NCBI RefSeq assembly: GCF_004345025.1
Contig: NZ_CP037745.1
Coordinates: 1,550,001-1,614,000, forward strand
DNA: 64,000 nt
DNA from: Rheinheimera sp. D18
GTDB lineage: Bacteria; Pseudomonadota; Gammaproteobacteria; Enterobacterales; Alteromonadaceae
Reading direction: 5' to 3'
Shown: in pieces, positions 9,940 through 20,326 of the stretch
How positions within the stretch are numbered: the first letter of the stretch is position 1
Layout of the letters: each line of letters begins with the position of its first letter
Translations under genes and position numbers: made by a program
Notes under the pieces: model-generated
Database searches by the model: none
What the model was told of the DNA's origin: nothing
Seen by the model: the letters and a program-made list of their open reading frames with translations, nothing else

Positions 9940-10926
9940 ATGACGCATCCCATCAGAGTGGCCATTGCCGGTTATGGCAATTTAGGCCGTGGTGTTGAAG
10001 CTGCACTAAAACAAAACCCCGATATGCGCTTAGTTGGCGTATTTAGTCGTCGCGCGCCAACGAGTGTTACCTTACTTGATACTGATGTACCAGTATACGC
10101 TATGGCCGATATTGAGCAGTATCAAGACGAAGTTGATGTGATGATACTGTGCGGTGGCTCTAAAACCGACTTACCCGAGCAGGGGCCGTATTTAGCACAG
10201 TTTTTTAATACGGTTGATAGTTTTGATACTCACGCCAAAGTGAATGATCACTACGCAGCTTTAAATCTATCGGCAGAAAAAACTGGCCATGTTGCCATGT
10301 TGTCTGGTGGTTGGGACCCCGGTTTGTTTTCAATTAACCGTTTATATGGTGAGGCTATTTTACCTGAAGGTAAAACTTACACCTTTTGGGGTAAAGGCTT
10401 AAGCCAAGGCCATTCTGATGCCATACGCCGCATTGCTGGCGTGCAAAGTGCTGCGCAGTATACCTTACCGATTGAAGCGGCGATTACACGCGTACGCAGT
10501 GGTGAGCAACCAGAGCTTACCACTCGAGAAAAACACACCCGCGAATGCTATGTGGTATTAAAAGCCGGTGTTGACGAGGAAACAGTGCGACATACGATTG
10601 TAACTATGCCTGACTACTTTGCCGACTATGACACCAAAGTACATTTTATTGATCAAGCTAGCTTTGATAAAGATCATAGTACAATGCCTCACGGTGGTTT
10701 TGTTATTCGTAGTGGAGTAACCGGCGATAATAATAAACAGACCATAGAGTATGGTTTAACCTTGGACAGTAACCCCGAGTTTACCTCAAGCGTGTTAGTG
10801 GCTTATGCTCGTGCGGTACATCGTTTAGCCTTGTCTGGTGAAGTAGGGGCAAAAACAGTATTTGATATTGCACCTAGTTTGTTATCGGCAAAAAGCCCAG
10901 CGCAGCTACGTGAAGAATTACTATAA
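9940..10926 (+). CDS. ddh: meso-Diaminopimelate D-dehydrogenase
   Basis: NADPH-dependent reductive amination of tetrahydrodipicolinate directly to meso-diaminopimelate (reversible), a one-step bypass of the succinylase route to lysine and peptidoglycan precursors. The 328-aa sequence follows Corynebacterium Ddh closely: Rossmann motif GYGNLGRGVE (11-20), SGGWDPGLFSINRLY, the substrate-site segment GLSQGHSDAIRRI, and MPHGGFVI. AAGG lies shortly before ATG 9940. It is not next to other lysine genes, being flanked by yghU and asnS. No riboswitch-like structure is obvious in the 208-bp leader. The enzyme is patchily distributed in Gammaproteobacteria. Confidence 0.93.
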   Translation: MTHPIRVAIAGYGNLGRGVEAALKQNPDMRLVGVFSRRAPTSVTLLDTDVPVYAMADIEQYQDEVDVMILCGGSKTDLPEQGPYLAQFFNTVDSFDTHAKVNDHYAALNLSAEKTGHVAMLSGGWDPGLFSINRLYGEAILPEGKTYTFWGKGLSQGHSDAIRRIAGVQSAAQYTLPIEAAITRVRSGEQPELTTREKHTRECYVVLKAGVDEETVRHTIVTMPDYFADYDTKVHFIDQASFDKDHSTMPHGGFVIRSGVTGDNNKQTIEYGLTLDSNPEFTSSVLVAYARAVHRLALSGEVGAKTVFDIAPSLLSAKSPAQLREELL

Positions 10927-10960
10927 CAACGCTAATGGCAAATTGTGGTTGCTAAGAAAT

Positions 10961-10990
10961 AGAAAAGGGGCTTTGCCCCTTTTCTTGTTA
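10961..10990. terminator. Bidirectional terminator between ddh and asnS
   Basis: AGAAAAGGGGC (10961-10971) pairs with GCCCCTTTTCT (10975-10985) over a 3-nt loop. A/T-rich arms serve both converging transcripts. Confidence 0.85.
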
Positions 10991-11010
10991 GTGCATAGGC
11001 TTAAGCTGTA

Positions 11011-12411
11011 TTAGAAATCAGCATTACCTGGTGTACGTGGGAACGCGATAACATCGCGAATATTATTAACACAAGTAACGTACGACACTAAACGTTCAAA
11101 GCCTAAACCAAAACCGGCGTGTGGTACGGTGCCATAACGACGTAAATCACGGTACCAACCGTAGTCTTCTTTATTTAAGCCCATTTCTTCTAAGCGCTTA
11201 TCAAATTCTTCTAAACGCTCTTCACGCTGGCTACCACCGATAATTTCACCAATACCTGGTGCTAATACGTCCATTGCTGCAACCGTTTTACCATCGTCAT
11301 TTAAGCGCATATAAAAGGCTTTAATGTCTTTGGGGTAATTTTGCATAATAATTGGCGCGCCAATATGTTCTTCAGCAAGGTAACGTTCGTGCTCTGATTG
11401 CAAGTCAACACCCCATTCCACAGGGTATTCGAACTTTTTGCCACAGCTTTTTAAAATGTCAATCGCGTCGGTATAATCCATACGGACAAAGCTAGAATTA
11501 ACCAGTTTTTCTAAACGAGTTATCGCAGTTGGGTCAATGCGCTCGGCGAAGAACGCCATGTCGTCAGCACGTTCAGTTAGTACGGCTTTGCATACGTATT
11601 TCAGCATATCTTCGGCTAATTGCGCGATGTCTTTCAATTCAGCAAAGGCGACTTCTGGTTCAATCATCCAGAACTCGGCTAAGTGACGGCTGGTATTTGA
11701 ATTTTCGGCACGGAAAGTTGGGCCAAAAGTATAAATTTTTGACATAGCACAAGCGTAGGTTTCGCCGTTTAACTGGCCAGAAACTGTTAAGAAGGTTTCT
11801 TTACCGAAAAAATCTTGGCTGTAATCTACGGCGCCTTTATCGTTACGCGGTAAGTTTTCAAGATCTAAAGTGCTAACACGGAACATTTCACCGGCACCTT
11901 CAGCGTCTGAACCGGTAATAATTGGTGTACTGATCCAGTAATAACCTTGTTCATGGAAGAACCGATGTACCGCTTGAGCTAAACAATGGCGCACCCGAGT
12001 AACAGCACCCATAATGTTAGTGCGCGGGCGTAAATGCGCGTGTTCACGCAGATATTCCATGCTATGACGTTTTGGTGCCATCGGGTAGGTATCTGGGTTT
12101 TCTACCCAACCTAGTACTTTAATATCGCTAGCTTGCAGTTCAAATGCTTGGCCTTGGCCTTCAGATTGCGCAATAGTGCCGGTAACGCTTACTGAACAAG
12201 AACTGGTTAGGCGTTTTACTTCTGATTCATAATTAGGTAATTCAGCAGGTATAACCGCCTGCACAGCATCAAAGCAGCTGCCATCATGAATAGCTAAAAA
12301 GGAAATGCCGGCTTTAGAATCGCGGCGGGTGCGGATCCAGCCTTTAACAGTGACAGTATCACCTATGGCATAGCGACCAGCTAAAACATCTTTAATAACG
12401 GCGTGCGTCAT
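11011..12411 (-). CDS. asnS: Asparaginyl-tRNA synthetase
   Basis: Charges tRNA-Asn with asparagine. This 466-aa class IIb synthetase has an N-terminal OB-fold anticodon-binding domain (about 1-110, with [16 protein letters not shown]) followed by the catalytic core. Motif 2 is visible as [21 protein letters not shown] and motif 3 as [10 protein letters not shown] with FPRTPG at the C-terminus. The length matches E. coli AsnS (466). A GGAG site precedes ATG 12411. It is monocistronic and shares a terminator hairpin with ddh. The short NHIRDVIAF-type end here is [11 protein letters not shown], typical of AsnS rather than AspS. Confidence 0.97.
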   Translation of the reverse strand: MTHAVIKDVLAGRYAIGDTVTVKGWIRTRRDSKAGISFLAIHDGSCFDAVQAVIPAELPNYESEVKRLTSSCSVSVTGTIAQSEGQGQAFELQASDIKVLGWVENPDTYPMAPKRHSMEYLREHAHLRPRTNIMGAVTRVRHCLAQAVHRFFHEQGYYWISTPIITGSDAEGAGEMFRVSTLDLENLPRNDKGAVDYSQDFFGKETFLTVSGQLNGETYACAMSKIYTFGPTFRAENSNTSRHLAEFWMIEPEVAFAELKDIAQLAEDMLKYVCKAVLTERADDMAFFAERIDPTAITRLEKLVNSSFVRMDYTDAIDILKSCGKKFEYPVEWGVDLQSEHERYLAEEHIGAPIIMQNYPKDIKAFYMRLNDDGKTVAAMDVLAPGIGEIIGGSQREERLEEFDKRLEEMGLNKEDYGWYRDLRRYGTVPHAGFGLGFERLVSYVTCVNNIRDVIAFPRTPGNADF

Positions 12412-12587
12412 GCAACAAACTCCAGAGGGTGTAAACTTAGCAAAGTATGTTCACTAATATGTTCACGAACTATGTTTAATAATGGGTTTAAGACTATGTT
12501 TAGTACTGCGCATAGTAAACGATATAAGGCATATAATGATACTGAGCCAAGCGCACAACACAAGTAAAAGTTACTAGGACAATTAAA

Positions 12588-12962
12588 TTGATTTCAGACC
12601 AAGATAAACCAGAGAAATTTGAACGCCGCCAAGGTCCAGATCTACTGTGTAGAGGTTTTAGTTGGCTCGCAATATTGGGCTGGTTATTGTTTATTGCCGG
12701 CCTTGTGCTGGCGCACTATGCCAGTCCAGATCTCGAAACGGGTTTAGTACGTTATTGGGATATCAATATTCGCGCCGATTGGCAGCCGCAGCTTACGCAA
12801 TATTTACGCTACCTATTATGGGCAGCGATATTGAGTAGTAGCTTAAGTTTATTATTAAACAAAATGCGCTTACGCCGCCGTGGTGATCATTTACACTTTA
12901 ACATTATTATATTATTGCTCAGCAGTATTGGCTTATTGCTGTACTTATATTGGCAGGTGTAA
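12588..12962 (+). CDS. Small inner-membrane protein, unknown function
   Basis: A 124-aa protein with three predicted membrane helices: WLAILGWLLFIAGLVLAHYA (about 26-45), YLRYLLWAAILSSSLSLLL (about 71-90) and IIILLLSSIGLLLYLYW (about 105-122). The N-terminus is charged and soluble. A basic loop KMRLRRRGDHLH follows helix 2. The start appears to be TTG 12588, preceded by AGGAC at 12576-12580; no ATG fits better. It is convergent with bioA, 12 bp apart, and divergent from asnS. I do not recognise a named family, and no function can be assigned. Confidence 0.7.
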   Translation: MISDQDKPEKFERRQGPDLLCRGFSWLAILGWLLFIAGLVLAHYASPDLETGLVRYWDINIRADWQPQLTQYLRYLLWAAILSSSLSLLLNKMRLRRRGDHLHFNIIILLLSSIGLLLYLYWQV

Positions 12963-12974
12963 GCATTAGCAAGT

Positions 12975-14246
12975 TTAAACACCAGTAATAACACGCATGG
13001 CGTGGGTTAGCTTGCTTAGCTCTGCTTCAGTAATAATAAACGGCGGCATGACATAAATAAGGTGATTAAACGGCCGGATCCACACACCTAGCTCGACAAA
13101 CTGTTGCTGCAATACGGCTACGTCCACTTTATCGTGCATTTCAAGTACGCCAATAGCGCCTAGCACCCGCACATCTTTTACCTTTGGCGAATTACGACAA
13201 GCGGCTAGCTCACGTTTTAACTGAGCTTCAATGGCTGGCACCTGCCATTGCCAATCGCCATACTCAATAAGTTGTAAACTGGCATTTGCTACTGCGCAGG
13301 CGAGCGGGTTTGCCATAAAAGTTGGGCCATGCATTAAACCGCCGGCGGCGCTTTGGCTAATACCGCGTGCCACTTCATTGGTACACAAGGTGGCGGCCAA
13401 CGAAATGTAACCGCCACTAAGGGCTTTACCAACACACATAATATCGGGCTGAATACCTGCATGCTCACAAGCAAATAGTTTACCGCTACGGCCAAAGCCG
13501 GTAGCAATTTCATCGGCAATTAATAGTATATGATAACGGTCACAGAGTTTACGCGCTTGGCGTAAATATTCAGGGTGGTAAAAACGCATACCACCATAAC
13601 CTTGTACTATAGGTTCAACAATAAGCGCGGCTATATTGGTGTGACATTCAGCTAATAGTTGCTCTAAAGCGCTAATGTCATTAGCAATAAAATCGCCGTC
13701 AAAACGGCTTTCCGGTGCGGGTAAAAAATAGTGCTGCGCTAATAAGCCGGCAAACATATCGTGCATACCATCAACCGGATCGCATACTGCCATCGCGGCA
13801 AACGTATCGCCATGATAGCCCTTTCTTAGGCTTATCAGTTTGGTTTTGCTTGGTTGCTCACTGGCTAACCAATATTGCAAAGCCATTTTTATCGCAACTT
13901 CTACCGCAATAGAGCCACTATCGGCTAAAAAAACTTTGGTTAAATTGCCGGGCATCATCTTTAGTAAACGCTGGCATAGCTCAACCGCCGGCGGGTGGGT
14001 TATGCCGCCGAACATTACATGTGCCATTTTGCTAAGTTGTGTCGTTATGGCGTCATTTAATGTCGGATGGTTATAGCCATGCACAGCAGACCACCAAGAC
14101 GCCGTGCCATCGATAAGCCTCTGGCCGTTTTCTAATATCAACTCACAGCCTTGTGCTGCAACTACTGGATATACCGGTAACGGCTTGAGCATAGAGGTAT
14201 AAGGATGCCAAATATGCTCGCGATCAAACGCTATATTTATGCTCAT
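12975..14246 (-). CDS. bioA: Adenosylmethionine-8-amino-7-oxononanoate aminotransferase
   Basis: PLP-dependent transfer of the SAM amino group to KAPA, giving DAPA in biotin synthesis. The 423-aa class III aminotransferase starts [11 protein letters not shown], typical of BioA. It has [16 protein letters not shown], the PLP Asp in [13 protein letters not shown] and the Schiff-base Lys in [22 protein letters not shown] is the substrate-site segment. It is divergent from bioBFCD with a 106-bp shared control region. That region shows no convincing match to the BirA operator, so regulation by BirA is only an expectation from other species. Confidence 0.96.
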   Translation of the reverse strand: MSINIAFDREHIWHPYTSMLKPLPVYPVVAAQGCELILENGQRLIDGTASWWSAVHGYNHPTLNDAITTQLSKMAHVMFGGITHPPAVELCQRLLKMMPGNLTKVFLADSGSIAVEVAIKMALQYWLASEQPSKTKLISLRKGYHGDTFAAMAVCDPVDGMHDMFAGLLAQHYFLPAPESRFDGDFIANDISALEQLLAECHTNIAALIVEPIVQGYGGMRFYHPEYLRQARKLCDRYHILLIADEIATGFGRSGKLFACEHAGIQPDIMCVGKALSGGYISLAATLCTNEVARGISQSAAGGLMHGPTFMANPLACAVANASLQLIEYGDWQWQVPAIEAQLKRELAACRNSPKVKDVRVLGAIGVLEMHDKVDVAVLQQQFVELGVWIRPFNHLIYVMPPFIITEAELSKLTHAMRVITGV

Positions 14247-14352
14247 TTAATAACCTGTAGTAAAGTTTGGCCTTTTGCTGGCATTGACAAGGCTGAGGTG
14301 GCGGTTAGACTAGCCGAAAATGTTTATAACCTCAATCTGAACAAGGATTATT

Positions 14353-15393
14353 ATGCAGGCAGCAGTGCGCCACGATTGGACCTTGGCCCAAGTTAATGCA
14401 TTATATGCGTTACCATTTAATGATTTATTATTTCAAGCGCAAACCATACATCGTCAGCATTTTACACCGAATGAAGTGCAAGTAAGCACCTTGTTATCCA
14501 TTAAAACTGGCGCTTGTGCTGAAGACTGTAAATATTGTCCGCAAAGTGGTCATTATAATACCGGTTTAGAGCGTGAGCGTTTATTAGAAGTTGAAAAGGT
14601 GCTGACACAAGCAAAAGCGGCGAAAGATCAGGGTGCTACTCGTTTTTGTATGGGCGCCGCGTGGAGTAACCCAAAACAACGCGATATGCCCTACATTATT
14701 GAAATGGTGCAAGGCGTGAAAAATATGGACCTAGAAACCTGTATGACACTTGGCATGCTTGATAATGAACAAGCGAAAACGCTAGCGCAAGCGGGCTTAG
14801 ACTATTACAACCATAACCTAGATACCTCACCTGAGTTTTACGGTGAAATTATTACTACTCGTACTTATCAAGACCGTTTAGATACACTAAGCCACGTGCG
14901 TGATGCCGGCATGAAAGTGTGTTGTGGTGGTATTTTAGGTATGGGTGAAACGGCCAATGATCGTTCCGCATTATTAATGCAATTAGCCAATTTGCCTGAA
15001 CATCCAGAAAGTGTACCAATTAACATGCTGGTAAAGGTCGCGGGAACGCCATTAGAAAATGTTGAAGATTTAGACGCGTTTGAGTTTATTCGTAGCATTG
15101 CGGTGGCGCGTATTATGTTGCCGCAAAGCCATGTGCGTTTATCGGCTGGTCGCTCGCGGATGAATGAACAAATGCAAGCGCTGTGTTTTTTCGCTGGCGC
15201 TAATTCAATATTTTATGGCGACAAATTACTTACTACCGATAACCCTGAAGCTGACGCCGATATGTTGTTGTTTGCCAAGCTAGGTATTAAGCCAGAACAG
15301 CGCCATGATGTATCAGATGAAGCGCATACTTTGGCGTTAACCGAAGCGATAAAAGAGCAAGCTAACCCGCCATTGTTTCACGCAGCGGGCTAA
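14353..15393 (+). CDS. bioB: Biotin synthase
   Basis: Radical-SAM enzyme that inserts sulfur into dethiobiotin. The 346-aa length equals that of E. coli BioB. The [4Fe-4S] cluster motif [11 protein letters not shown] (CxxxCxxC, about residues 53-60) and the [12 protein letters not shown] block are present. Further cysteines in FCMGAAW, CMTLGML and [11 protein letters not shown] provide the [2Fe-2S] site that donates sulfur. AAGGA at 14343-14347 supports ATG 14353. It leads bioBFCD; bioF starts at the base after the bioB stop. Confidence 0.97.
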   Translation: MQAAVRHDWTLAQVNALYALPFNDLLFQAQTIHRQHFTPNEVQVSTLLSIKTGACAEDCKYCPQSGHYNTGLERERLLEVEKVLTQAKAAKDQGATRFCMGAAWSNPKQRDMPYIIEMVQGVKNMDLETCMTLGMLDNEQAKTLAQAGLDYYNHNLDTSPEFYGEIITTRTYQDRLDTLSHVRDAGMKVCCGGILGMGETANDRSALLMQLANLPEHPESVPINMLVKVAGTPLENVEDLDAFEFIRSIAVARIMLPQSHVRLSAGRSRMNEQMQALCFFAGANSIFYGDKLLTTDNPEADADMLLFAKLGIKPEQRHDVSDEAHTLALTEAIKEQANPPLFHAAG

Positions 15394-16545
15394 ATGCAAC
15401 CAACGAAAATTGCCCAGCTGCAACAGGCGTTAACCGAACGTGCGCAGCAACATTTGCTACGCACGCCACAAACGCTACAGCAATATAGTGGCCGTTTGGT
15501 GCAAATAGCTGAGCGCAATTATTTAAATTTTTGTGGTAACGACTACTTAGGTTTAGCTAGCGCACCGCAGGTATTGCAAGCTTATGCGGACGGTGCATTA
15601 AAATACGGCGCGGGTAGCTCGGGCTCCCCTTTGGTTACCGGCCAGCATCAGATACATCAGCAACTCACTGAACAATTGTCTGATTGGCTAGGCGTAGAGC
15701 GCGCCTTGTTATTTTCCTCCGGCTTTGCTGCTAACCATGCCATGCTTACGACGTTAGCAGATAAACAAGACACGCTGCTGTTAGACAAGCTTAGCCATGC
15801 CTCGTTAATTGATGGTGCGCTGCACAGCAATGCTAGCTTTAAACGTTTTTCCCACAATGACACTGCCGCATTGGCGCAGCTATTGGCAAAGCATAATGCA
15901 GCAATGGTGGTGACCGAAGGTGTGTTTAGCATGGACGGCGACAGCCCTGATTTAACAAGCATGCTGGCGCTGTGCAATAAGCATAGCGCTATGTTGTTGT
16001 TAGACGATGCGCACGGTATTGGTGTGCTTGGACCACAAGGCGAGGGTTCGGCGGCGGCGCAGGGCGTTAGTAATAATCAGCTACTTTGCACTATGGCCAA
16101 CTTTGGTAAAGCTCTTGGCGTAGCGGGGGCCTTTGTTGCTGGTAGTAAAACGGTAATTGATTACCTAGAACAGTTTGCTCGGCACTATGTTTACAGCACC
16201 GCGTTATCGCCAGCCTTATGTGCGGCAGTACTTAAAAGTATCGGTTTGTGCCGTGTTGAGCATTGGCGCCGCGACAAACTGCAAAGCAATATTGCGCTAT
16301 TTCGCCAGTTAGCTGACGATTTACCTTTGCTGCCATCACAAACTGCAATTCAAGTTGTGGTGCTTGGCAGTAGCGAGCGCGCTTTGGCCGTTAGCCAACA
16401 GTTAAAAACGGCTGGCATTTGGCTTAGTGCTATTCGCCCACCTACAGTAGCTAAAGGCAGTGCTCGTTTACGCATTACGCTTAGTACACAACATACTGAG
16501 CAAGATATACAGCTGTTAGTGCAGCAATTAAGGCAATGGTTATGA
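15394..16545 (+). CDS. bioF: 8-Amino-7-oxononanoate synthase
   Basis: PLP-dependent condensation of pimeloyl-ACP (or CoA) with L-alanine to form KAPA. The 383-aa alpha-oxoamine synthase has NFCGNDYLGLA at the N-terminus, GAGSSGSPLVTGQHQIHQ, the PLP Asp in LLLDDAHGIGVLG and the lysine segment NFGKALGVAGAF. The start abuts the bioB stop and the end overlaps bioC by an ATGA junction, so translation is probably coupled. No lesion is seen. Confidence 0.95.
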   Translation: MQPTKIAQLQQALTERAQQHLLRTPQTLQQYSGRLVQIAERNYLNFCGNDYLGLASAPQVLQAYADGALKYGAGSSGSPLVTGQHQIHQQLTEQLSDWLGVERALLFSSGFAANHAMLTTLADKQDTLLLDKLSHASLIDGALHSNASFKRFSHNDTAALAQLLAKHNAAMVVTEGVFSMDGDSPDLTSMLALCNKHSAMLLLDDAHGIGVLGPQGEGSAAAQGVSNNQLLCTMANFGKALGVAGAFVAGSKTVIDYLEQFARHYVYSTALSPALCAAVLKSIGLCRVEHWRRDKLQSNIALFRQLADDLPLLPSQTAIQVVVLGSSERALAVSQQLKTAGIWLSAIRPPTVAKGSARLRITLSTQHTEQDIQLLVQQLRQWL

Positions 16546-17342
16546 CAGTGGCTATGCAGCCAATATCCGAGCGTTTTATATCACAGGTTGCTAATAGTTT
16601 TAGCAAAGCCAGTGAGCAGTATATTACGGCAGCACGTTTACAGCAGCAGGTTGCACTTGATGCTTTAACGTTGCTACCAGCCGATCGACGCGGGCAGTTA
16701 CTTGATATTGGCTGCGGCCCAGGCTGGATCCATCCCCGTTTTAGTGCCTATAGCACCGGCTTCTCTGCGGTCGATTTAAGCCAAGGTATGTTACAAAAGG
16801 CAGCGCAGCAGCAATTAGCCACACGTTATATTCAGGCTAATGCAGCATCACTGCCGTTACAAAACCAAAGTATTGATAAAGTGTTCTCCAGTTTAATGCT
16901 GCAGTGGTGCCCAGATCCCTCGGCAGTCCTGGCTGAGATTAGCCGAGTGCTAGTACCAGGTGGGCGTGCCGTTATTACCACGTTGATTGATGGCACATTA
17001 ACCGAGCTAAAGCAGGCTTTTGCTAGCATTGACAACCAGCAACATGTTAACTCGTTTTTAGTACAACAGCAGCTTTGTGCTGCGGCCGCACAGGTGCCTA
17101 ATGTGAGCTGGCAATTTACACAGCATAGCTATCAGTTGTATTACCCTGATGTAATAAGTTTAGCTAAAGAGCTAAAAACCTTAGGTGCGAACCAGGTAGC
17201 TAAACGTCATGCTGGCGGCCTTACTGGGAAAAATTACTGGCAACGGTTAGCGACAGCCTATAACCAAAACTGCACTGCATTAGGTTTACCTGCAACCTAC
17301 CAAGTGTTGATTATTAGCGGGGTTAAACATGGCTATGAGTAG
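16542..17342 (+). CDS. bioC: Malonyl-ACP O-methyltransferase
   Basis: SAM-dependent methylation of malonyl-ACP, which disguises it for pimeloyl chain synthesis. This class I methyltransferase has motif I LLDIGCGPGWI near residue 50, VDLSQGMLQKA, and the SLMLQWCPDPSAVLAEISRVL block typical of BioC. I place the start at ATG 16542, overlapping the bioF stop as ATGA; an in-frame ATG six bases upstream is possible. The end overlaps bioD by 14 bases. The partner esterase (BioH, BioG or similar) is not in this cluster or elsewhere in the window. Confidence 0.9.
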   Translation: MTVAMQPISERFISQVANSFSKASEQYITAARLQQQVALDALTLLPADRRGQLLDIGCGPGWIHPRFSAYSTGFSAVDLSQGMLQKAAQQQLATRYIQANAASLPLQNQSIDKVFSSLMLQWCPDPSAVLAEISRVLVPGGRAVITTLIDGTLTELKQAFASIDNQQHVNSFLVQQQLCAAAAQVPNVSWQFTQHSYQLYYPDVISLAKELKTLGANQVAKRHAGGLTGKNYWQRLATAYNQNCTALGLPATYQVLIISGVKHGYE

Positions 17343-18048
17343 GCGCCTAAATACGTCTATTTGCATGGCTAGCAGTTTTATTACTGCTACCGACACTGAT
17401 GCTGGCAAAACGTATATCAGCACTATGTTACTGCACGGTTTTAAGCTGCTTAAACTAACTGCTGTAGGCGTAAAACCAATAGCGGCGGGTGTTGACGCCG
17501 ATGGATACAATAGTGACGCGTTACTGATGCAACAGCATTCCGGTATCGCGTTACCCTATTCGCAGGTTAACCCTATTTGTTATGCACCTCCAGTAGCACC
17601 ACATTTAGCGGCTATTAATACCCTGCAGCCGATAGACGAAGCGGTGCTAAATAGCGCGTTACACCGCTGGCAACAGCTACCAATACAACAGTTAATTATT
17701 GAAGGTGCGGGTGGTTGGTTATTACCTATAAGCGAGCAACGCTATTTAGCGGACTGGGTCGTTGAGCAGCAATTGTCGGTAATATTAGTGGTTGGAGTAA
17801 AGCTCGGCTGTTTAAACCACGCCATGCTAACGGTGCGTGAAATTGAACGCAGCGGCGCAAAGCTAATAGGTTGGATCGCAAACTGTATTGATACAGAAAT
17901 GGCACTGCTTGAGCAAAATATTGCTGATTTACGCCAACGTATTACCGCACCCTGTTTTGCGGTAATACCCTATGCTGCTAATACCGCAGCATATCAGCAG
18001 CTAGCGTTACAACTCGCTAGCCAATTACAGCTAGCGCAACAGCGCTGA
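17329..18048 (+). CDS. bioD: Dethiobiotin synthetase
   Basis: ATP-dependent carboxylation and ring closure of DAPA to dethiobiotin. The protein is up to 239 aa and contains the BioD P-loop variant TATDTDAGKTYIS near residues 19-31, KPIAAG, and the EGAGGWLLPI loop. ATG 17329 lies inside the end of bioC. The first 12 residues are longer than usual for the family, so ATG 17365 (MASSFITATDT) is an alternative start. It ends the bioBFCD operon, and its last 18 bases overlap the convergent pepE. Confidence 0.92.
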   Translation: MAMSRRLNTSICMASSFITATDTDAGKTYISTMLLHGFKLLKLTAVGVKPIAAGVDADGYNSDALLMQQHSGIALPYSQVNPICYAPPVAPHLAAINTLQPIDEAVLNSALHRWQQLPIQQLIIEGAGGWLLPISEQRYLADWVVEQQLSVILVVGVKLGCLNHAMLTVREIERSGAKLIGWIANCIDTEMALLEQNIADLRQRITAPCFAVIPYAANTAAYQQLALQLASQLQLAQQR

Positions 18049-18732
18049 TAAATCAGCTTGTGCTATTAACGGCGTTTTCTTACCACCTTGAAATAAAAAA
18101 CCACCGGCGTCGCCCAATAAAGTTAAATTATCCGCAGTGCACTTAAGTGCGCTACCTTCAGGCAGTGCAATAATAGGCGTGGTTGGCTGCAACTGCATAA
18201 ACTCAGCTAAGCGCATATCTCGGGTTTCACCGTGAAAATCAGCTAGCGTTACATTGCTATAATGCGGGTTTAATTGCAGCGGTAATAAACCTAACGCATT
18301 AAATGAGGCAGGTTGCACAATCGGCATATCATTGGTGGTTTGAATGGTTGCACCGACAATGTTACTGCCAGCACTCCAGCCAATATAAGGGATGCTTTCG
18401 GTTACGCGTTGCTTGATGCTATCTAAGATATCTAATTGATATAACTTATAAAGTAGGTGAAATGTATTGCCGCCGCCGACACAAATAGCTTGGGCATTTT
18501 GCAGCGCTAATTTGGGCTTGGTAGACTGGTGTAAACTACTAACCTTTATCGCTAGCGGCTGTAACGCTTGCTGTACCTTGGCTAAATAAGCATCGTAACT
18601 AATGCTCACACCAGCATAAGGAATAAATAGTAGTTCGGTAATACCCTTTAATGTTTGCTCAATTAATGGCATATAGGGTACAAGATAGTCGCTACCATTG
18701 GCGCGCGAGCTACTTAACAACAGTAATTGCAT
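18031..18732 (-). CDS. pepE: Alpha-aspartyl dipeptidase (peptidase E)
   Basis: Cytoplasmic serine peptidase of family S51 that hydrolyses dipeptides beginning with aspartate. The 233-aa protein resembles enterobacterial PepE: LLLLSSS start, IPYAGVSISYDAY, GGGNTFHLL, the nucleophile elbow YIGWSAGSN (Ser near 120), the TTNDMPIVQP block and NPHYSN. AGGATG just before ATG 18732 is a good ribosome site. The 3' end overlaps bioD by 18 bases on the opposite strand, so the two transcripts converge without a separate terminator. Confidence 0.93.
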   Translation of the reverse strand: MQLLLLSSSRANGSDYLVPYMPLIEQTLKGITELLFIPYAGVSISYDAYLAKVQQALQPLAIKVSSLHQSTKPKLALQNAQAICVGGGNTFHLLYKLYQLDILDSIKQRVTESIPYIGWSAGSNIVGATIQTTNDMPIVQPASFNALGLLPLQLNPHYSNVTLADFHGETRDMRLAEFMQLQPTTPIIALPEGSALKCTADNLTLLGDAGGFLFQGGKKTPLIAQADLSALLR

Positions 18733-18899
18733 GATAACATCCTTTTAAACTACACAACCTTATCCTTTTAGTTTGTCCGATTGTAGCGAATTATCCTACG
18801 CCAGACACCTTTTCTTACAAATTATCGTGTTGCTTGCAATTGAATTAGCAAGATATGCCCATATAGTTCGAAGCAGTATGCCATTTGAGGTAAAGCAGT

Positions 18900-19766
18900 A
18901 TGAAAAGAGTTTTTTTATTTTTACTTACCAACTTAGCGGTAATTTTAGTGCTAAGCATTGTGCTAAATGTTGTATTTAGCTTTTTAGGCATCGATCGCAG
19001 CGGCATTGGTGGTTTGTTAGTGTTTGCCGCCATCTTTGGTTTTGGTGGTTCGTTTATTTCGTTGGCTATTTCAAAATGGATGGCCAAGCGCTCTACCGGC
19101 GCTGTAGTTATTCAGCAACCACGAAATGCTACCGAGCAATGGTTAATGAATACGGTGGCACGCCAAGCTAAAGCAGCCGGTATTGGTATGCCAGAAGTAG
19201 CCGTTTACGACTCGCCAGAGATGAACGCCTTTGCCACAGGTATGAACCGTAACGACGCCTTAGTGGCCGTAAGTACGGGCTTATTGCGCAATATGCGTGA
19301 AGATGAAGTAGAGGCCGTGTTGGCGCATGAGGTATCGCATATCGCTAATGGTGATATGGTTACGCTAACCTTGATCCAAGGTGTGGTAAATACCTTTGTT
19401 ATTTTTCTGGCCCGTTTAATTGCCGGTATGTTGAACAATAGTGGTAATGATAATAATCGTGGCGGTGGCATGGCATATTTTATTACCGTAATGGTACTGG
19501 AAATGGCCTTTGGTGTGCTGGCTAGCATTATTGTGATGTGGTTCTCTCGCCAACGCGAATACCGTGCTGATGCCGGTGCGGCCAAACTAGAAGGTAACCC
19601 AAATAAAATGATTGCGGCATTAGAGCGGTTGAAAAACAACCATGAAAGCCGTTTAGAAGGCAGTATGATGGCATTTGGTATTGCTAGCGGCGCGGCGAAG
19701 TCTGAATTGTTTTTAAGCCATCCACCACTGGAAAAGCGTATTGCTGCGCTACGTAATCAAAGATAA
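18900..19766 (+). CDS. htpX: Membrane zinc metalloprotease HtpX
   Basis: Inner-membrane M48 protease that degrades damaged membrane proteins, acting with FtsH in envelope quality control. The 288-aa protein has two N-terminal helices (about 5-28 and 35-57), the zinc motif HEVSH in [13 protein letters not shown], two further hydrophobic segments, and the third ligand Glu in [23 protein letters not shown] is the family substrate block. GAGG at 18887-18890 supports ATG 18900. Length matches E. coli HtpX (293). It is monocistronic, with a hairpin after it. Confidence 0.96.
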   Translation: MKRVFLFLLTNLAVILVLSIVLNVVFSFLGIDRSGIGGLLVFAAIFGFGGSFISLAISKWMAKRSTGAVVIQQPRNATEQWLMNTVARQAKAAGIGMPEVAVYDSPEMNAFATGMNRNDALVAVSTGLLRNMREDEVEAVLAHEVSHIANGDMVTLTLIQGVVNTFVIFLARLIAGMLNNSGNDNNRGGGMAYFITVMVLEMAFGVLASIIVMWFSRQREYRADAGAAKLEGNPNKMIAALERLKNNHESRLEGSMMAFGIASGAAKSELFLSHPPLEKRIAALRNQR

Positions 19767-19777
19767 AAAGCAAGCTT

Positions 19778-19811
19778 ATAACGCCACTAACTCAAAGGTT
19801 AGCGGCGTTAT
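19778..19811. terminator. Hairpin between htpX and yjdM
   Basis: ATAACGCC (19778-19785) pairs with GGCGTTAT (19804-19811), extended inward by CTAAC (19787-19791) with GTTAG (19798-19802) after one mismatch. There is no strong T-run on either side; it lies between convergent genes. Confidence 0.5.
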
Positions 19812-19832
19812 ATCAACACATTATTCTGGAAC

Positions 19833-20174
19833 TTATTCTTGAACTTTGCGGACAAATTCTGATTTTAAGCTCATCTGACCAAAACCATCAATTTTACAGT
19901 CAATATCGTGATCGCCGTCAACTAGGCGAATATTCTTCACTTTAGTGCCAATTTTTACTACTGACGATGAACCCTTAACTTTTAAGTCTTTAATTACGGT
20001 TACCGTATCGCCATCTTGTAGCACATTGCCAGCAGAGTCACGTATTTGTGTGGCATCATCACTAGTATCCGCGTTAGCAGACCATTCGTTGCCGCATTCC
20101 GGACACATTAGTAACGCGCCATCCTCATAGGTATAGCTCGACTGACATTTAGGACAGGCAGGTAATGTACTCAT
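19833..20174 (-). CDS. yjdM: Zinc-ribbon protein YjdM (PhnA family)
   Basis: A 113-aa protein with an N-terminal zinc ribbon ([25 protein letters not shown], two CxxC pairs) and a C-terminal SH3-like PhnA domain with [17 protein letters not shown] and [20 protein letters not shown]. It resembles E. coli YjdM, formerly called PhnA. That older name suggests phosphonate metabolism, but the family lacks phosphonoacetate hydrolase activity and its role is unsettled. AAGGAG precedes ATG 20174. It is divergent from the aminotransferase gene. Confidence 0.92.
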   Translation of the reverse strand: MSTLPACPKCQSSYTYEDGALLMCPECGNEWSANADTSDDATQIRDSAGNVLQDGDTVTVIKDLKVKGSSSVVKIGTKVKNIRLVDGDHDIDCKIDGFGQMSLKSEFVRKVQE

Positions 20175-20326
20175 TATAAGGCTCCTTACAAAAGGCGGGA
20201 GTATAGCTTAAACGCGTGCCACTTTGGTGACTATTAATCTGGCGAATAGTCGTAATAGCCGCACAACACTGGCATCGATAGTGGTTTTTGATATTGTAAA
20301 CCGCAAACGCTAGCTATGGAGTCACT

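Noticed and set aside
14247-14352. BirA operator between bioA and bioB
   Set aside because: TTTATAACC and GGTTAGAC resemble parts of a half-site, but orientation and spacing do not fit the TTGTAAACC-N15-GGTTTACAA type.
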